Source of the DNA: Acinetobacter lanii
Lineage (GTDB): Bacteria > Pseudomonadota > Gammaproteobacteria > Pseudomonadales > Moraxellaceae
Reading direction: 5' to 3'
DNA: 64,000 bases
Assembly (NCBI RefSeq): GCF_011578285.1
Contig: NZ_CP049916.1
Coordinates: forward strand, 2,232,001 to 2,296,000
Within the stretch, counting starts at the first letter, position 1. Every line of letters begins with the position of its first letter. A program made the position numbers and the translations under genes. The notes under the pieces are model-generated. The model saw only the letters and a program-made list of their open reading frames with translations. It was not told where the DNA came from and searched no databases. This document shows, piece by piece, positions 33,556 to 41,811 of this stretch.

Positions 33556-36420
33556 TTATTTCACTTGAAGTACTTTTTCAGCTGACTTCACTTGATCCAC
33601 GGCTTTGTTCAGCACTGTGTTTTGTTTAGGCTGAACGCTCTTTTCAGAAGCGTTTAAATCTGTGGGCTGACCGTATTGATCTGCCATCACTTCCACCAAC
33701 TGATCCAACTTGATGTATTTTTTAATCGCAGCATCGACATCTGCTTTCGTCAATTGTGCAAAGGCCTGATCCCGTTTTTTGCGATACAGTAGATCACGTT
33801 TTTTATCGAGTTGTGCCACCAACATGCGATGAATACGGCGCTCATCTTCCAATGAGGTCACCCGTTTTTTCATAATATTGGCTTTGGCCGCTTCTAACTC
33901 CTGTTCTGTGATGCCCTTATTCAGCAAATCTGTAAGCACTTTATGCACCGCTTGTGAGACCTGTGCAGATTTACCTGCCGTGTAATTGGCACTGATGGTC
34001 AAAGCCCCAGAGTTACTGTCCTCACTAAAACTTTGTCCACTGCTAAAACCATAGACCAAGGCATTTTTTTCACGCAGTTCCATCGCTAAACGAGAAGACA
34101 GTTGCGACTCCCCTAAAACATAACCAAACACCATCAATGCCACAGCATCAGGATGATCATTACCCACAGGGAAAGTCAGGAAACTTTGATAGCTGCCGAA
34201 CTCACGTTGCTCGGACAAGACATGCTTTTTCTGTGCAGGATAGGCTGTAAATGGCTCACTCAATTTTGCATAAGCCTGTTTGCCTGTCCACCCTTTCAAA
34301 GTCGTATTTAAATATTTCAGCATGGCTTTTGAATCAATATCACCTGTAATGGCAATCTTGGCATGATCCATATTAAAGAAATCTGCATAGAACTGTTTGA
34401 CCTGTTCAACGGTCGCCGCTTCAAGCTGTTTTTTCGCAAAGTCAGGCTCAAAATGATAACGCAAATCTCCCGGCTGAAAGGTTTCAGCAATCCGAGCAAT
34501 GGTCAGTGAAGCCACTGTTTCAGGTTCGGTATAGGGACGGTTCAAACTCGATAGGCTTTGCGATTTAATCAAATCAAATTGGGTTTGTTCAAACTTCGGT
34601 GATTTCATGACTTTGACAATATAATCAAAGAAATCAGCAAAGTTTTCTTTATTGGCGACAATTTGAATATTCATGCCATTGTCCGATGCACTTGCAGAGG
34701 CACTGCCACCCGAAGCAATCGATTTATCTGCAATGTCTTGTAGGCTATAGTCTTTTGAAGCACGCAGTAACAAATAAGCCGTAAGATCAATGATCTCAGA
34801 TTTATTCATTAAGCTTTCTGCCGTACCAAAATCCACTGCAATGCTGGCATAGGTTTTATCATCCCGTGTGATGGTCGGATAAAACGCATACGGCATGCCA
34901 TTTTTCAGCTGTCCACGTTGAATCTTTTTCTCTGTGGCGTTTAACATCGCTGTCGATTTTTTCAGTAGATCTGCCACTTCTGCTTTATACACGCTAACAT
35001 CTTTAAGTGGTTCAACCACTTGGTCTTGTTGATCTAAGGTTTTTCCAAGTTCAGCGACTTGAGCCTGTTGTTGCGCTTTCTTTTGATCTTCAGGTGTGGG
35101 TTTCACGTCGCCTGTAATCCGATGCTCAGGACTTAAAAATTCTGATAAAACTTGATTGACCTGTTTGACATCTAGATTCATCAATTCATCTTGATCTCTA
35201 AAGAATTTTGTCCAATCTCCATCATAATTCACCACATAGTCACTCAAAATACCACCGACTGCTGAAGCACTGCTCATCATGGCCTTTTGATTGTTTTTGA
35301 CTAAATTTTTAATGCGTGATAATTCGGTGTCGGTAAAGTTTTGCGGTTTCTCGACACTGCTGTTGAGCTGTGCGCCGACTTTCTTTTCGTCATGGTTGGG
35401 CGCATAGATTGCGCCTAAAAATACCAAGTTAAAATCTTGTGCTAACCACGTGGTCGCTTGCACATTGGTAGCGATACCATTTTCAACAATGTCTTTATAC
35501 AGATGTCCGCTCGGTTGCATGGTATATAAGTAAGGCGCGACCGACAAAGCCGTTTGAATCTTAAGATTTTTACCATTCAAATAAATGTTAAATTTGCCGA
35601 AATCACTGCCCTTTTGCACCATGAATTGACGCACTTTCATTTGAGTCGAATCAAGATTCGGTACTTTGGCAGATTCAGGAATCGTACGCGCTGGAATGCC
35701 ACTAAAATTTTTATCGATGGCTTTTAGCACATCGGCTTTATCAAACTTCCCCGCAATCACCATCACCGCATTATTCGGTGCATACCATTTTCGATAAAAC
35801 GTATTGAGTTCATCCATTTTGATCGATTGCAGCTCTTTCAAATCACCAATCGGTAAACGCCCTAAAGACTGATTGCCATAGGCCGATTTCCACATTTGAT
35901 CCATCAATACCGCGTAAGGCTGATCCATACGCACTTCACGTTCACGCATCACGATATTGATTTCAGACGGTACAAATTTTTCCTGAAGTACGAGTTTATC
36001 CATACGCTCAGCTTCAAGATAAATCATCTCATCTATAGCGGTTTTTTCAGGACGGATCACACTCATATATTTAGTCGAGTAATAATCGGTACTGGCATTA
36101 CTCATTAAAGTGTATTGATCTAAACGGCGTTGGTATTCCTCGCCTTTGACATTTTCAGTACCTTTAAAAGCCAAATGCTCAAGCAGATGCGCCAAGCCAC
36201 CTTTACCTTGAGGATCATTCAGCGCACCGGTCAAATACACGGTATTCATAAAGACTTTACTTTCTTTATCGTTAGGGGCAAGGATCACCCGTAGCCCATT
36301 GTCGAGCTTATATTCTTCGATATTTTGCTCAGACTTCACCAATACTATTTGTGCAAAACTGCCTGCACTGACACCGAAAACCCATAAAGCAACCGTCAGT
36401 TTTTTTAACCGCATCAACAT
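33556..36420 (-). CDS. M16-family zinc metalloprotease, periplasmic
   Basis: A 954-residue two-lobe pitrilysin-type protease. Seen: an N-terminal signal peptide (MLMRLKKLTVALWVFGVSAGSFAQ), the inverted zinc motif HLLEH at 78-82, and the repeated M16 lobes, with a second, inactive-looking lobe starting near 500 (KNGMPYAFYP). The C-terminal half includes FGSYQSFLTFPVG and the R/Y motif region. Such proteases degrade peptides in the periplasm or process membrane proteins. It is monocistronic. The start ATG at 36420 has GGAC six bases upstream. Confidence 0.9.
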   Translation of the reverse strand: MLMRLKKLTVALWVFGVSAGSFAQIVLVKSEQNIEEYKLDNGLRVILAPNDKESKVFMNTVYLTGALNDPQGKGGLAHLLEHLAFKGTENVKGEEYQRRLDQYTLMSNASTDYYSTKYMSVIRPEKTAIDEMIYLEAERMDKLVLQEKFVPSEINIVMREREVRMDQPYAVLMDQMWKSAYGNQSLGRLPIGDLKELQSIKMDELNTFYRKWYAPNNAVMVIAGKFDKADVLKAIDKNFSGIPARTIPESAKVPNLDSTQMKVRQFMVQKGSDFGKFNIYLNGKNLKIQTALSVAPYLYTMQPSGHLYKDIVENGIATNVQATTWLAQDFNLVFLGAIYAPNHDEKKVGAQLNSSVEKPQNFTDTELSRIKNLVKNNQKAMMSSASAVGGILSDYVVNYDGDWTKFFRDQDELMNLDVKQVNQVLSEFLSPEHRITGDVKPTPEDQKKAQQQAQVAELGKTLDQQDQVVEPLKDVSVYKAEVADLLKKSTAMLNATEKKIQRGQLKNGMPYAFYPTITRDDKTYASIAVDFGTAESLMNKSEIIDLTAYLLLRASKDYSLQDIADKSIASGGSASASASDNGMNIQIVANKENFADFFDYIVKVMKSPKFEQTQFDLIKSQSLSSLNRPYTEPETVASLTIARIAETFQPGDLRYHFEPDFAKKQLEAATVEQVKQFYADFFNMDHAKIAITGDIDSKAMLKYLNTTLKGWTGKQAYAKLSEPFTAYPAQKKHVLSEQREFGSYQSFLTFPVGNDHPDAVALMVFGYVLGESQLSSRLAMELREKNALVYGFSSGQSFSEDSNSGALTISANYTAGKSAQVSQAVHKVLTDLLNKGITEQELEAAKANIMKKRVTSLEDERRIHRMLVAQLDKKRDLLYRKKRDQAFAQLTKADVDAAIKKYIKLDQLVEVMADQYGQPTDLNASEKSVQPKQNTVLNKAVDQVKSAEKVLQVK

Positions 36421-36633
36421 AAAATGTCCAATCTTTAAAATGCTGTAGTGCCCATCTCTATTTTAAATGTTTTACTGTTGATAGAGATGAGCGAAATCAT
36501 CATGAATATTAGTAACACATCAGGTATTAATGAAGATCATTATTGTTAACGCAGTAGTTTAGAGCTCTTTGCTTAGGCATTATTTAAGCCTTTAAAATTG
36601 ATCATGATCTTTCATTCTCCTATGCGAAGAGGC

Positions 36634-37476
36634 TTAGCGAGAAGCGATTGATAAATAAATCTCAGCCTGCATATATAACTTGGCATAGCCTGAAATCAGA
36701 ATGCGATTGTCTTCGAGCAATTTACAATACAACTTTCCACCACGCGCTGAACTTTGAAATCCAATCAATTCATTTTTACCCAATTGCCCTGCCCAAAAAG
36801 GCGCTAAACCAGTATGCATAGAGCCTGTAACTGGGTCTTCATCAATGCCTTTATGCGGAGCAAAATATCGCGCCACATAATCATAGTCTTTAGACTCAGC
36901 CGTGATGGTCACATCCAAAGCATCCGATGCAGTTAGGGCTGTACTCAGCGCATACTGCTGTGCAATCTCTCGAATGACATTTAAATTCGGCACTGCTTCA
37001 ATCACATCTTGCTCATGTTCACACACCAAGATATACGCTTGTTCATTGGCATATACGGCCTTAAAAGGTCGATCAATCACTTGATTCAGTAACGACGGAT
37101 AATCTTTGACTGGCTTCGGTAGGCGGGTTGGAAAATTCATTTCGATTTTGCCGTCTTCAGCTTGATTCATGGTAAAAATGCCTAAATTTTTAACATGAAA
37201 TTTAATCTGTTGCGCTTGGGTATAGTCTTTAAATAAGACAAAAGCACTGGCTAATGTAGCATGACCACAAAAGTCCACTTCGACTTGCGGGGTAAACCAC
37301 CGGATTTCATAATTTTCGGCATCAATCACTTTTACAAATGCGGTTTCAGCCAAATTATTTTCGAGCGCAATATTTTGCATCAAAGACACATCAAGCCAAT
37401 CATTGCTGACAATCACTGCCGCAGGATTGCCCTTAAACAGTTCTGTTGTAAAAGCGTCGACTTGATACATCTTCAT
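36634..37476 (-). CDS. PhzF-family isomerase/epimerase-like protein
   Basis: A 280-residue protein of the PhzF fold (two diaminopimelate-epimerase-like halves). Seen: MKMYQVDAFTTELFKGNPAAVIV at the start, the catalytic glutamate region NNLAETAF near 45, IRWFTPQVEVDFCGHATLAS near 65, and EDPVTGSMHTGLAPFW near 220. Specific substrates are unknown in most bacteria. The frame extends to 37488, but ATG 37476 has GGAG six bases upstream, so it is preferred. No phenazine genes are nearby. Confidence 0.9.
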   Translation of the reverse strand: MKMYQVDAFTTELFKGNPAAVIVSNDWLDVSLMQNIALENNLAETAFVKVIDAENYEIRWFTPQVEVDFCGHATLASAFVLFKDYTQAQQIKFHVKNLGIFTMNQAEDGKIEMNFPTRLPKPVKDYPSLLNQVIDRPFKAVYANEQAYILVCEHEQDVIEAVPNLNVIREIAQQYALSTALTASDALDVTITAESKDYDYVARYFAPHKGIDEDPVTGSMHTGLAPFWAGQLGKNELIGFQSSARGGKLYCKLLEDNRILISGYAKLYMQAEIYLSIASR

Positions 37477-37671
37477 AGCATTCTCCATCGTGAGATTTAT
37501 TTAATAATTGGTTGATAAAGCGCTGATTTTTAAATCGCTTATTGTTTAAATTAACATGATTTAAATCGCATCATTGAGATGCGTTTCAAGATTTGATGAT
37601 ATTTATTGCATTTGTAGTTTTCAAAAAATATCCCTGCAAAATTATCCTTATATTGAATTGTATTGTTAATA

Positions 37672-37883
37672 GAGCTGTTTCAAAAATCAAAAAAATGATC
37701 ATAGAACCACGATCTAAAGGATCAATGAAATTTCCTACTCTGTCTGTGAGAAAGTAGGGATAAAGGTATTTTAATCTAAAAACAACCTCTCCTTTATGAA
37801 GCCTGCTTCTCATCTCCTAAAAGGAGAGGGAATCTCCATGATTAAATTTTAATAGGATAAAAATTGATTTATGAAAGACGTTT
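37672..37883. mobile_element. MITE-like repeat, diverged copy C
   Basis: A 212-bp relative of copies A and B in the B orientation, flanked by TA (37670-37671 and 37884-37885). The left end GAGCTGTTTCAAAAATC and the right end (reverse complement AACGTCTTTCATAAATC) correspond to the termini of A and B. The CCTCTCCTTT / AAAGGAGAGG arms are kept but with a longer loop between them. The body is well diverged yet still recognisable (GAGAAAGTAGGGAT against GAGAAGGTCGGGAT). It is an older or different subfamily member. Confidence 0.6.
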
Positions 37884-37946
37884 AATGTTGATCAACGCTT
37901 ATCTCCAAAATCTTTATTTCAACCCCTAAACCCCAGACACAATAAA

Positions 37947-37965
37947 GCCCTCGAATTGAGGGCTG
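37947..37965 (-). terminator. Probable terminator of the Gln-rich gene
   Basis: AGCCCTC-GAATT-GAGGGCT. On the minus strand it is followed by TTATTG, a short T-run. It lies about 140 bases after the Gln-rich gene. Confidence 0.6.
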
Positions 37966-38102
37966 GTTGAATGGTCGGGTGAACAAAATCTTCCTCCGTC
38001 GGTATCTGTATCTCTTCACATCAACATCATGATGTTCTTTTGGTTTCAGCTAACATGCATTTAAACAACGTTTATTAAAACCGCGTAGATGCAGATAAAA
38101 GA

Positions 38103-38330
38103 TTAACGCTGTTGATTTTGTTTTTGCTGATCTTGTTGCTGTTTTTGTTGATCAGACTGCTGTTGTTGCTGACGTTGATTGTCATTTTGCTGATTGTGTT
38201 GATTTTGCTGACGCTGATCATCACGTTGCGGATTTTGTTGCTGTTGTTGGCGTTGCTGATCAGATTGTTGTTGCTGCTGATTATGTTGTTGGTTTTGTTG
38301 ATTCGATTGATTCTGTTGTTGATTACTCAT
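38103..38330 (-). CDS. Gln/Asn-rich small hydrophilic protein (75 aa)
   Basis: A 75-residue protein with 43 Gln and 11 Asn, the rest being mainly Asp, Arg, Ser, Lys and His. There is no hydrophobic residue except the initiator Met and one Pro, so it should be intrinsically disordered. The start is well supported: GGAG lies seven bases before ATG 38330. A small hairpin (38344-38359) lies directly before the ribosome site. Composition resembles hydrophilins, disordered proteins tied to drying or osmotic stress in some bacteria, but no such role is shown for this gene. The antisense leucine-rich frame is a mirror of CAA/CAG codons. Confidence 0.75.
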   Translation of the reverse strand: MSNQQQNQSNQQNQQHNQQQQQSDQQRQQQQQNPQRDDQRQQNQHNQQNDNQRQQQQQSDQQKQQQDQQKQNQQR

Positions 38331-38418
38331 TTCAATTCTCCATCGCTAAAGCATTAGCGTGACAAAAGTTGCGTAGTAAAAATTACCTGATAAAAATAGT
38401 TGAATCTTGTTATACCGT

Positions 38419-38502
38419 TTAACGCTGTTGCGCTAACCGATACATCGAACATACGCCATTTTTTTCGCGGGGAAAGTCCAAAGCTGTTTCAAGATAATGC
38501 AA
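38419..38502 (-). CDS. Possible 27-codon ORF upstream of the Gln-rich gene
   Basis: It begins at a TTG (38502-38500) preceded by TAGGG at a spacing of five bases and runs 27 codons to TAA. The peptide contains ALDFPREKNGVCSMYRLAQQR, which looks more like real protein than random translation. The stop lies 88 bases before the Gln-rich start. The last 12 bases (CAACAGCGTTAA, QQR-stop) also form the end of the Gln-rich gene. It could be a leader peptide, an uncharacterised small protein or a gene remnant. The evidence is weak. Confidence 0.3.
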   Translation of the reverse strand: MHYLETALDFPREKNGVCSMYRLAQQR

Positions 38503-38780
38503 TGTAACCCTAGGTCAAATTTTTATCTTAAGAATCAATAGCGTTAAATTTTGCCTATTACTTTAAACACCAAAGCATCAAAAACCTTAACTTACACTTA
38601 CAAACTATTAAGCTAAATAATTGAATTTATTATATTCCCAATCGAAAAGTAAATCTTAAAACATGAAAAGCCTACATGCAGCAGACTTTTCAAACTATTC
38701 AAAATCTATTTACAATCATGATTCGAATCAGTTAAACAGTCTTAAGCTTATCTGCGTAGACGTCTTGTCTCGCTTCTGAC
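38503..38780. other. 3' flank of icd
   Basis: About 280 bases. They contain an imperfect hairpin at 38666-38690 (AAAAGCCT / AGACTTTT arms), which may end icd transcription, and a perfect 12-bp palindrome TGATTCGAATCA at 38719-38730. No gene was recognised. Confidence 0.4.
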
Positions 38781-40037
38781 TTAATCCTGCATATGCTCAA
38801 TAATCGCTTGCCCAAACTGTGAACAACTGAGCAGGGTTGCACCCGTCATCAAACGCTCAAAGTCATAGGTCACGGTTTTGGTTTCAATTGCCCCTGCAAT
38901 GCCCTTAATGATCAGATCGGCCGCATCCGTCCAGCCCATATCACGTAGCATCATTTCCGCAGACAAAATAATCGAACCGGGATTGACTTTATCTTGCCCT
39001 GCATATTTTGGGGCTGTGCCATGAGTGGCTTCATATACCGCAATCGCCCCGCCGATATTGGCACCCGGTGCAATGCCAATGCCCCCGACTTCGGCGGCTA
39101 GAGCATCCGAAATATAATCGCCATTGAGGTTTAAGGTCGCAATCACAGAATAGTCCGACGGACGCATCAAGATCTGCTGTAAAAACGCATCGGCAATCAC
39201 ATCCTTAATCACGATCTCTTGACCATTTTTGGGATTTTTAATGCTGACCCAAGGTCCACCATCGATAAGCTGACCGCCAAACCGTTCTAACGCCACTTCA
39301 TAGCCCCATTCTTTAAAGGCACCTTCGGTGTACTTCATGATATTGCCTTTATGCACCAAAGTCACATTGGGACGATTGTTATCGATGGCAAATTGTATCG
39401 CCTTTCGCACAAGCCGTTGTGTACCCTCTTTCGATACGGGTTTGATGCCAATTCCGCAATTTTCTTCAAAGCGAATTTGCGTCACACCCATTTCTTCTTT
39501 TAAGAATTTAATGATTTTTTTGGCATCCTCTGAATCCGCTTTCCACTCAATGCCGGCATAAATGTCTTCTGAATTTTCACGGAAGATCACCATATCGGTT
39601 TTTTCCGGATGCTGAACGGGAGATGGAACGCCTTTAAACCAACGTACAGGTCGCACACAGACATACAAATCCAGTTCTTGGCGTAACGCAACATTGAGTG
39701 AACGAATCCCGCCACCCACTGGTGTGGTCAGTGGACCCTTAATCGAAACGATAAACTCGCGGAGTGCCTCATAGGTTTCGTCCGGCATATAACTGCCATA
39801 GATGGTATTGGCTTTTTCGCCTGCGTAAACTTCCATCCAAATGATTGAGCGTTTAGCACCATAAGCTTGATGCACGGCTGCATCGACCACAGTTTTCATC
39901 ACCGGTGTGATATCAACACCAATCCCGTCTCCCTCAATAAATGGAATGATCGGATGATTTGGGACATTTAAAGATAAATCTGCATTGACCGTAATTTTAC
40001 TGCCATCGACCGGCACCACAATTTTCTGATAGGTCAT
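38781..40037 (-). CDS. icd: NADP-dependent isocitrate dehydrogenase
   Basis: A 418-residue TCA-cycle enzyme, decarboxylating isocitrate to 2-oxoglutarate. Seen: [14 protein letters not shown] at the N-terminus, the [23 protein letters not shown] substrate-binding and phosphorylation-loop region near 105-130, [12 protein letters not shown] near 155, [12 protein letters not shown] near 230, and [12 protein letters not shown] and [13 protein letters not shown] in the C-terminal third. The length matches the E. coli dimeric enzyme (416), not the larger monomeric IDH. The serine in IRSLN is the site that AceK modifies in E. coli. It is monocistronic. Confidence 0.97.
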   Translation of the reverse strand: MTYQKIVVPVDGSKITVNADLSLNVPNHPIIPFIEGDGIGVDITPVMKTVVDAAVHQAYGAKRSIIWMEVYAGEKANTIYGSYMPDETYEALREFIVSIKGPLTTPVGGGIRSLNVALRQELDLYVCVRPVRWFKGVPSPVQHPEKTDMVIFRENSEDIYAGIEWKADSEDAKKIIKFLKEEMGVTQIRFEENCGIGIKPVSKEGTQRLVRKAIQFAIDNNRPNVTLVHKGNIMKYTEGAFKEWGYEVALERFGGQLIDGGPWVSIKNPKNGQEIVIKDVIADAFLQQILMRPSDYSVIATLNLNGDYISDALAAEVGGIGIAPGANIGGAIAVYEATHGTAPKYAGQDKVNPGSIILSAEMMLRDMGWTDAADLIIKGIAGAIETKTVTYDFERLMTGATLLSCSQFGQAIIEHMQD

Positions 40038-40312
40038 ATTGTATGCGCTCCTTGTTGTTGTTATTTCCTGCTGTTTAAATAATAATCACCATTCAGGCAA
40101 TTTTCACAGTGTTTCTTATCGCATAATATTCGAATTGGAAATGGCTATTGTTGCGATTTATATGAGGAATTGATGTATTTCACCCTTAAATAAAACTTCA
40201 TCTTATTTCCTCTGATTCTTATCTATTCAAAACACTCTTTTTTAAAAATGACCATTCTCAGATAAAACACATTAGCGATGTAAAAGTAAAACGGTTAACC
40301 ATCGGAGGTCTA

Positions 40313-40597
40313 ATGAATCGCATAAATGAAATTAAATGGGTGATGACCTGTCCAGCCTATCCTGAACAGTACGATGCGTTTTGTCAGAGCAAACAGGTGG
40401 GCTACCTCAGATTACGTCATGGTTGTTTTAGTGTGGAATATCCAAATGCCGGTGGTGAACGGATTTACTACGCAGAAAACCTCAATGCGGATGGATGCTT
40501 TGATGACGATGAAAGAGCGCATTTCTTAAACATAGCTAGACAAGTGATCGCGATGAAGCTTGCTGAAAAGGACAAGTCAGTGAACCTTGCAGATTAA
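40313..40597 (+). CDS. Small hypothetical protein (94 aa)
   Basis: A 94-residue soluble protein with a strong ribosome site (CGGAGG six bases before ATG). It contains WVMTCPAYPEQYDAF, a mixed middle (FSVEYPNAGGERIYYAEN) and an acidic helix-like end (CFDDDERAHFLNIARQVIAMKLAEKD). I do not recognise the family. Two cysteines are present but do not form a known metal motif. It is a single gene between icd (divergent) and a candidate sRNA locus. Confidence 0.75.
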   Translation: MNRINEIKWVMTCPAYPEQYDAFCQSKQVGYLRLRHGCFSVEYPNAGGERIYYAENLNADGCFDDDERAHFLNIARQVIAMKLAEKDKSVNLAD

Positions 40598-40718
40598 TGC
40601 AGTTCAATCCAAAAAACTCAATCAACTCATTTGAATTGAACACGCTCCATTTTATGGGCTTGTTCAATCAGGTGAAATCAAACACCCCATATTTGAGTTT
40701 TAAATCGAAGAGCTTTGC

Positions 40719-40724
40719 TATAGT
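40719..40724 (+). promoter_or_regulatory. Extended -10 promoter for a short transcript
   Basis: TGC-TATAGT is an extended -10 box (TGn). A TTGAGT -35-like hexamer lies 20 bases upstream, farther than usual. Transcription would begin near 40731. No ORF follows before the terminator at 40776-40800. Confidence 0.4.
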
Positions 40725-40730
40725 CACCAT

Positions 40731-40800
40731 GTTCAGCCTAAAGTCGAAGACCATCAGGTAGAAGCATGATACAATAGCCCGCATATAGTGGGCTTTTTCT
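40731..40800 (+). ncRNA. Candidate small RNA (about 70 nt)
   Basis: A plausible promoter (TGC-TATAGT) is followed about 70 bases later by a strong intrinsic terminator, with no ribosome site and only a 10-codon ORF between. The 5' part should be single-stranded. The terminator lies before rluE, so it cannot serve that gene. The alternative is that it simply ends the 40313-40597 mRNA. This is inferred from layout, not from any family match. Confidence 0.35.
40776..40800 (+). terminator. Rho-independent terminator
   Basis: AGCCCGC-ATATA-GTGGGCT followed by TTTTCTTTT. It lies 95 bases before rluE. Confidence 0.85.
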
Positions 40801-40894
40801 TTTACCCCTCCCTAGACTCTGTATTTAAACAGGTCATTTAATGGGTAATCAGACAACCACACAAAATTTTATTTAATTATATCAGTAGATTCCA

Positions 40895-41683
40895 GTGAAA
40901 ATAGTTATTCTCAATAAGCCATATGACGTTCTCTCCCAGTTCCGTAAAGACGAAGCTCACATGACGATGTCTGACTTCGTAGATGATCCAAGCTTGCGTT
41001 TAGCGGGTCGTCTCGATATGGACTCTGAAGGCTTGGTCTTTCTAACCGATCATGGTGGTTTGAATCAGTACATTACCAACCCTGCGAACAAAAAGTTCAA
41101 AACCTATGTAGTGCAAGTTGAAGGCGATTTCACTGAAGAAGCGCTTGAGCAACTCCGCAAAGGCGTTGAACTCAAAGATGGTATTACACTGCCTGCCAAA
41201 GCGAACAAAATTGAACAACCTGAATGGTTGTGGGATCGTGATCCTCCGGTTCGTTTCCGTGCATCTGTACCGACTTCATGGGTTGAAATTCAAATCTGTG
41301 AAGGGCGTAACCGCCAAGTGCGTCGTATGACCGCGGCTGTAGGTTTCCCGACTTTGCGTTTGATTCGTACCCGTATTGGTGCGATTGATTTGGTTCAGTT
41401 GCAATTGCAACCGGGTGAAACCAAAGAAATCGAACCTTTGCTATATCCTGACTTTCAAAACATTCCTGCGGAAGAACCTTACCGTTCACGTTCGTATGTG
41501 AAAAAACCGGGTGGTACTGGTGGTAAGCCTATGGTCCGTAAAAAGAAAGATGGGACTGTGAAAAAATCAGGCACCAAACGTATTTGGCAAATGGATGACA
41601 GTGAGAAACCGAAACGTCGTACCAATGGTACAACTCGTCCAAATGCTAAAGCACCTCGCGGGCGTGGACGTGGTCGCGGTTAA
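40895..41683 (+). CDS. rluE: 23S rRNA pseudouridine synthase RluE with basic tail
   Basis: A 262-residue RsuA-family enzyme. Seen: ILNKPYDVLSQF at the N-terminus, the catalytic motif LAGRLDMDSEGLVFLT near 35-50, KTYVVQVEG near 72, and QICEGRNRQVRRMTAAVG near 135-150. The absence of an S4 domain and the motif set agree with RluE, which modifies U2457. The family is normally about 217 residues. Here an extra 70-80-residue tail rich in Lys, Arg, Gly and Thr ends in PRGRGRGRG, probably RNA-binding. The start is a GTG at 40895; no strong ribosome site is visible. Confidence 0.9.
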   Translation: MKIVILNKPYDVLSQFRKDEAHMTMSDFVDDPSLRLAGRLDMDSEGLVFLTDHGGLNQYITNPANKKFKTYVVQVEGDFTEEALEQLRKGVELKDGITLPAKANKIEQPEWLWDRDPPVRFRASVPTSWVEIQICEGRNRQVRRMTAAVGFPTLRLIRTRIGAIDLVQLQLQPGETKEIEPLLYPDFQNIPAEEPYRSRSYVKKPGGTGGKPMVRKKKDGTVKKSGTKRIWQMDDSEKPKRRTNGTTRPNAKAPRGRGRGRG

Positions 41684-41700
41684 TCCGATGTAATATATAA

Positions 41701-41725
41701 AAAACCCACTAATGTGGGTTTTTTT
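41701..41725 (+). terminator. Rho-independent terminator of rluE
   Basis: AAAACCCAC-TAAT-GTGGGTTTT plus further Ts. It separates rluE from the SIR2-like gene. Confidence 0.9.
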
Positions 41726-41811
41726 ATGTTTATAAATCTATGATAATATTGTGTTTTATGATATTTATAATTCTTTATTGATATAAAAATTTTAAAATTT
41801 GGGGGAATAAA

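Noticed and set aside
37586..37813. 75-residue minus-strand ORF
   Set aside because: It lies inside repeat copy C and has no ribosome site or family pattern.
38024..38037. Perfect palindrome AACATCATGATGTT
   Set aside because: A single 14-bp palindrome in AT-rich DNA, with no second site or promoter placement to give it meaning.
38112..38357. 81-residue leucine-rich plus-strand ORF opposite the Gln-rich gene
   Set aside because: It is the mirror of CAA/CAG codons; it has no ribosome site and its composition is an artefact.
40245..40262. Fur-like sequence upstream of the 94-residue gene (AAATGACCATTCTCAGA)
   Set aside because: Too many mismatches to the 7-1-7 pattern.
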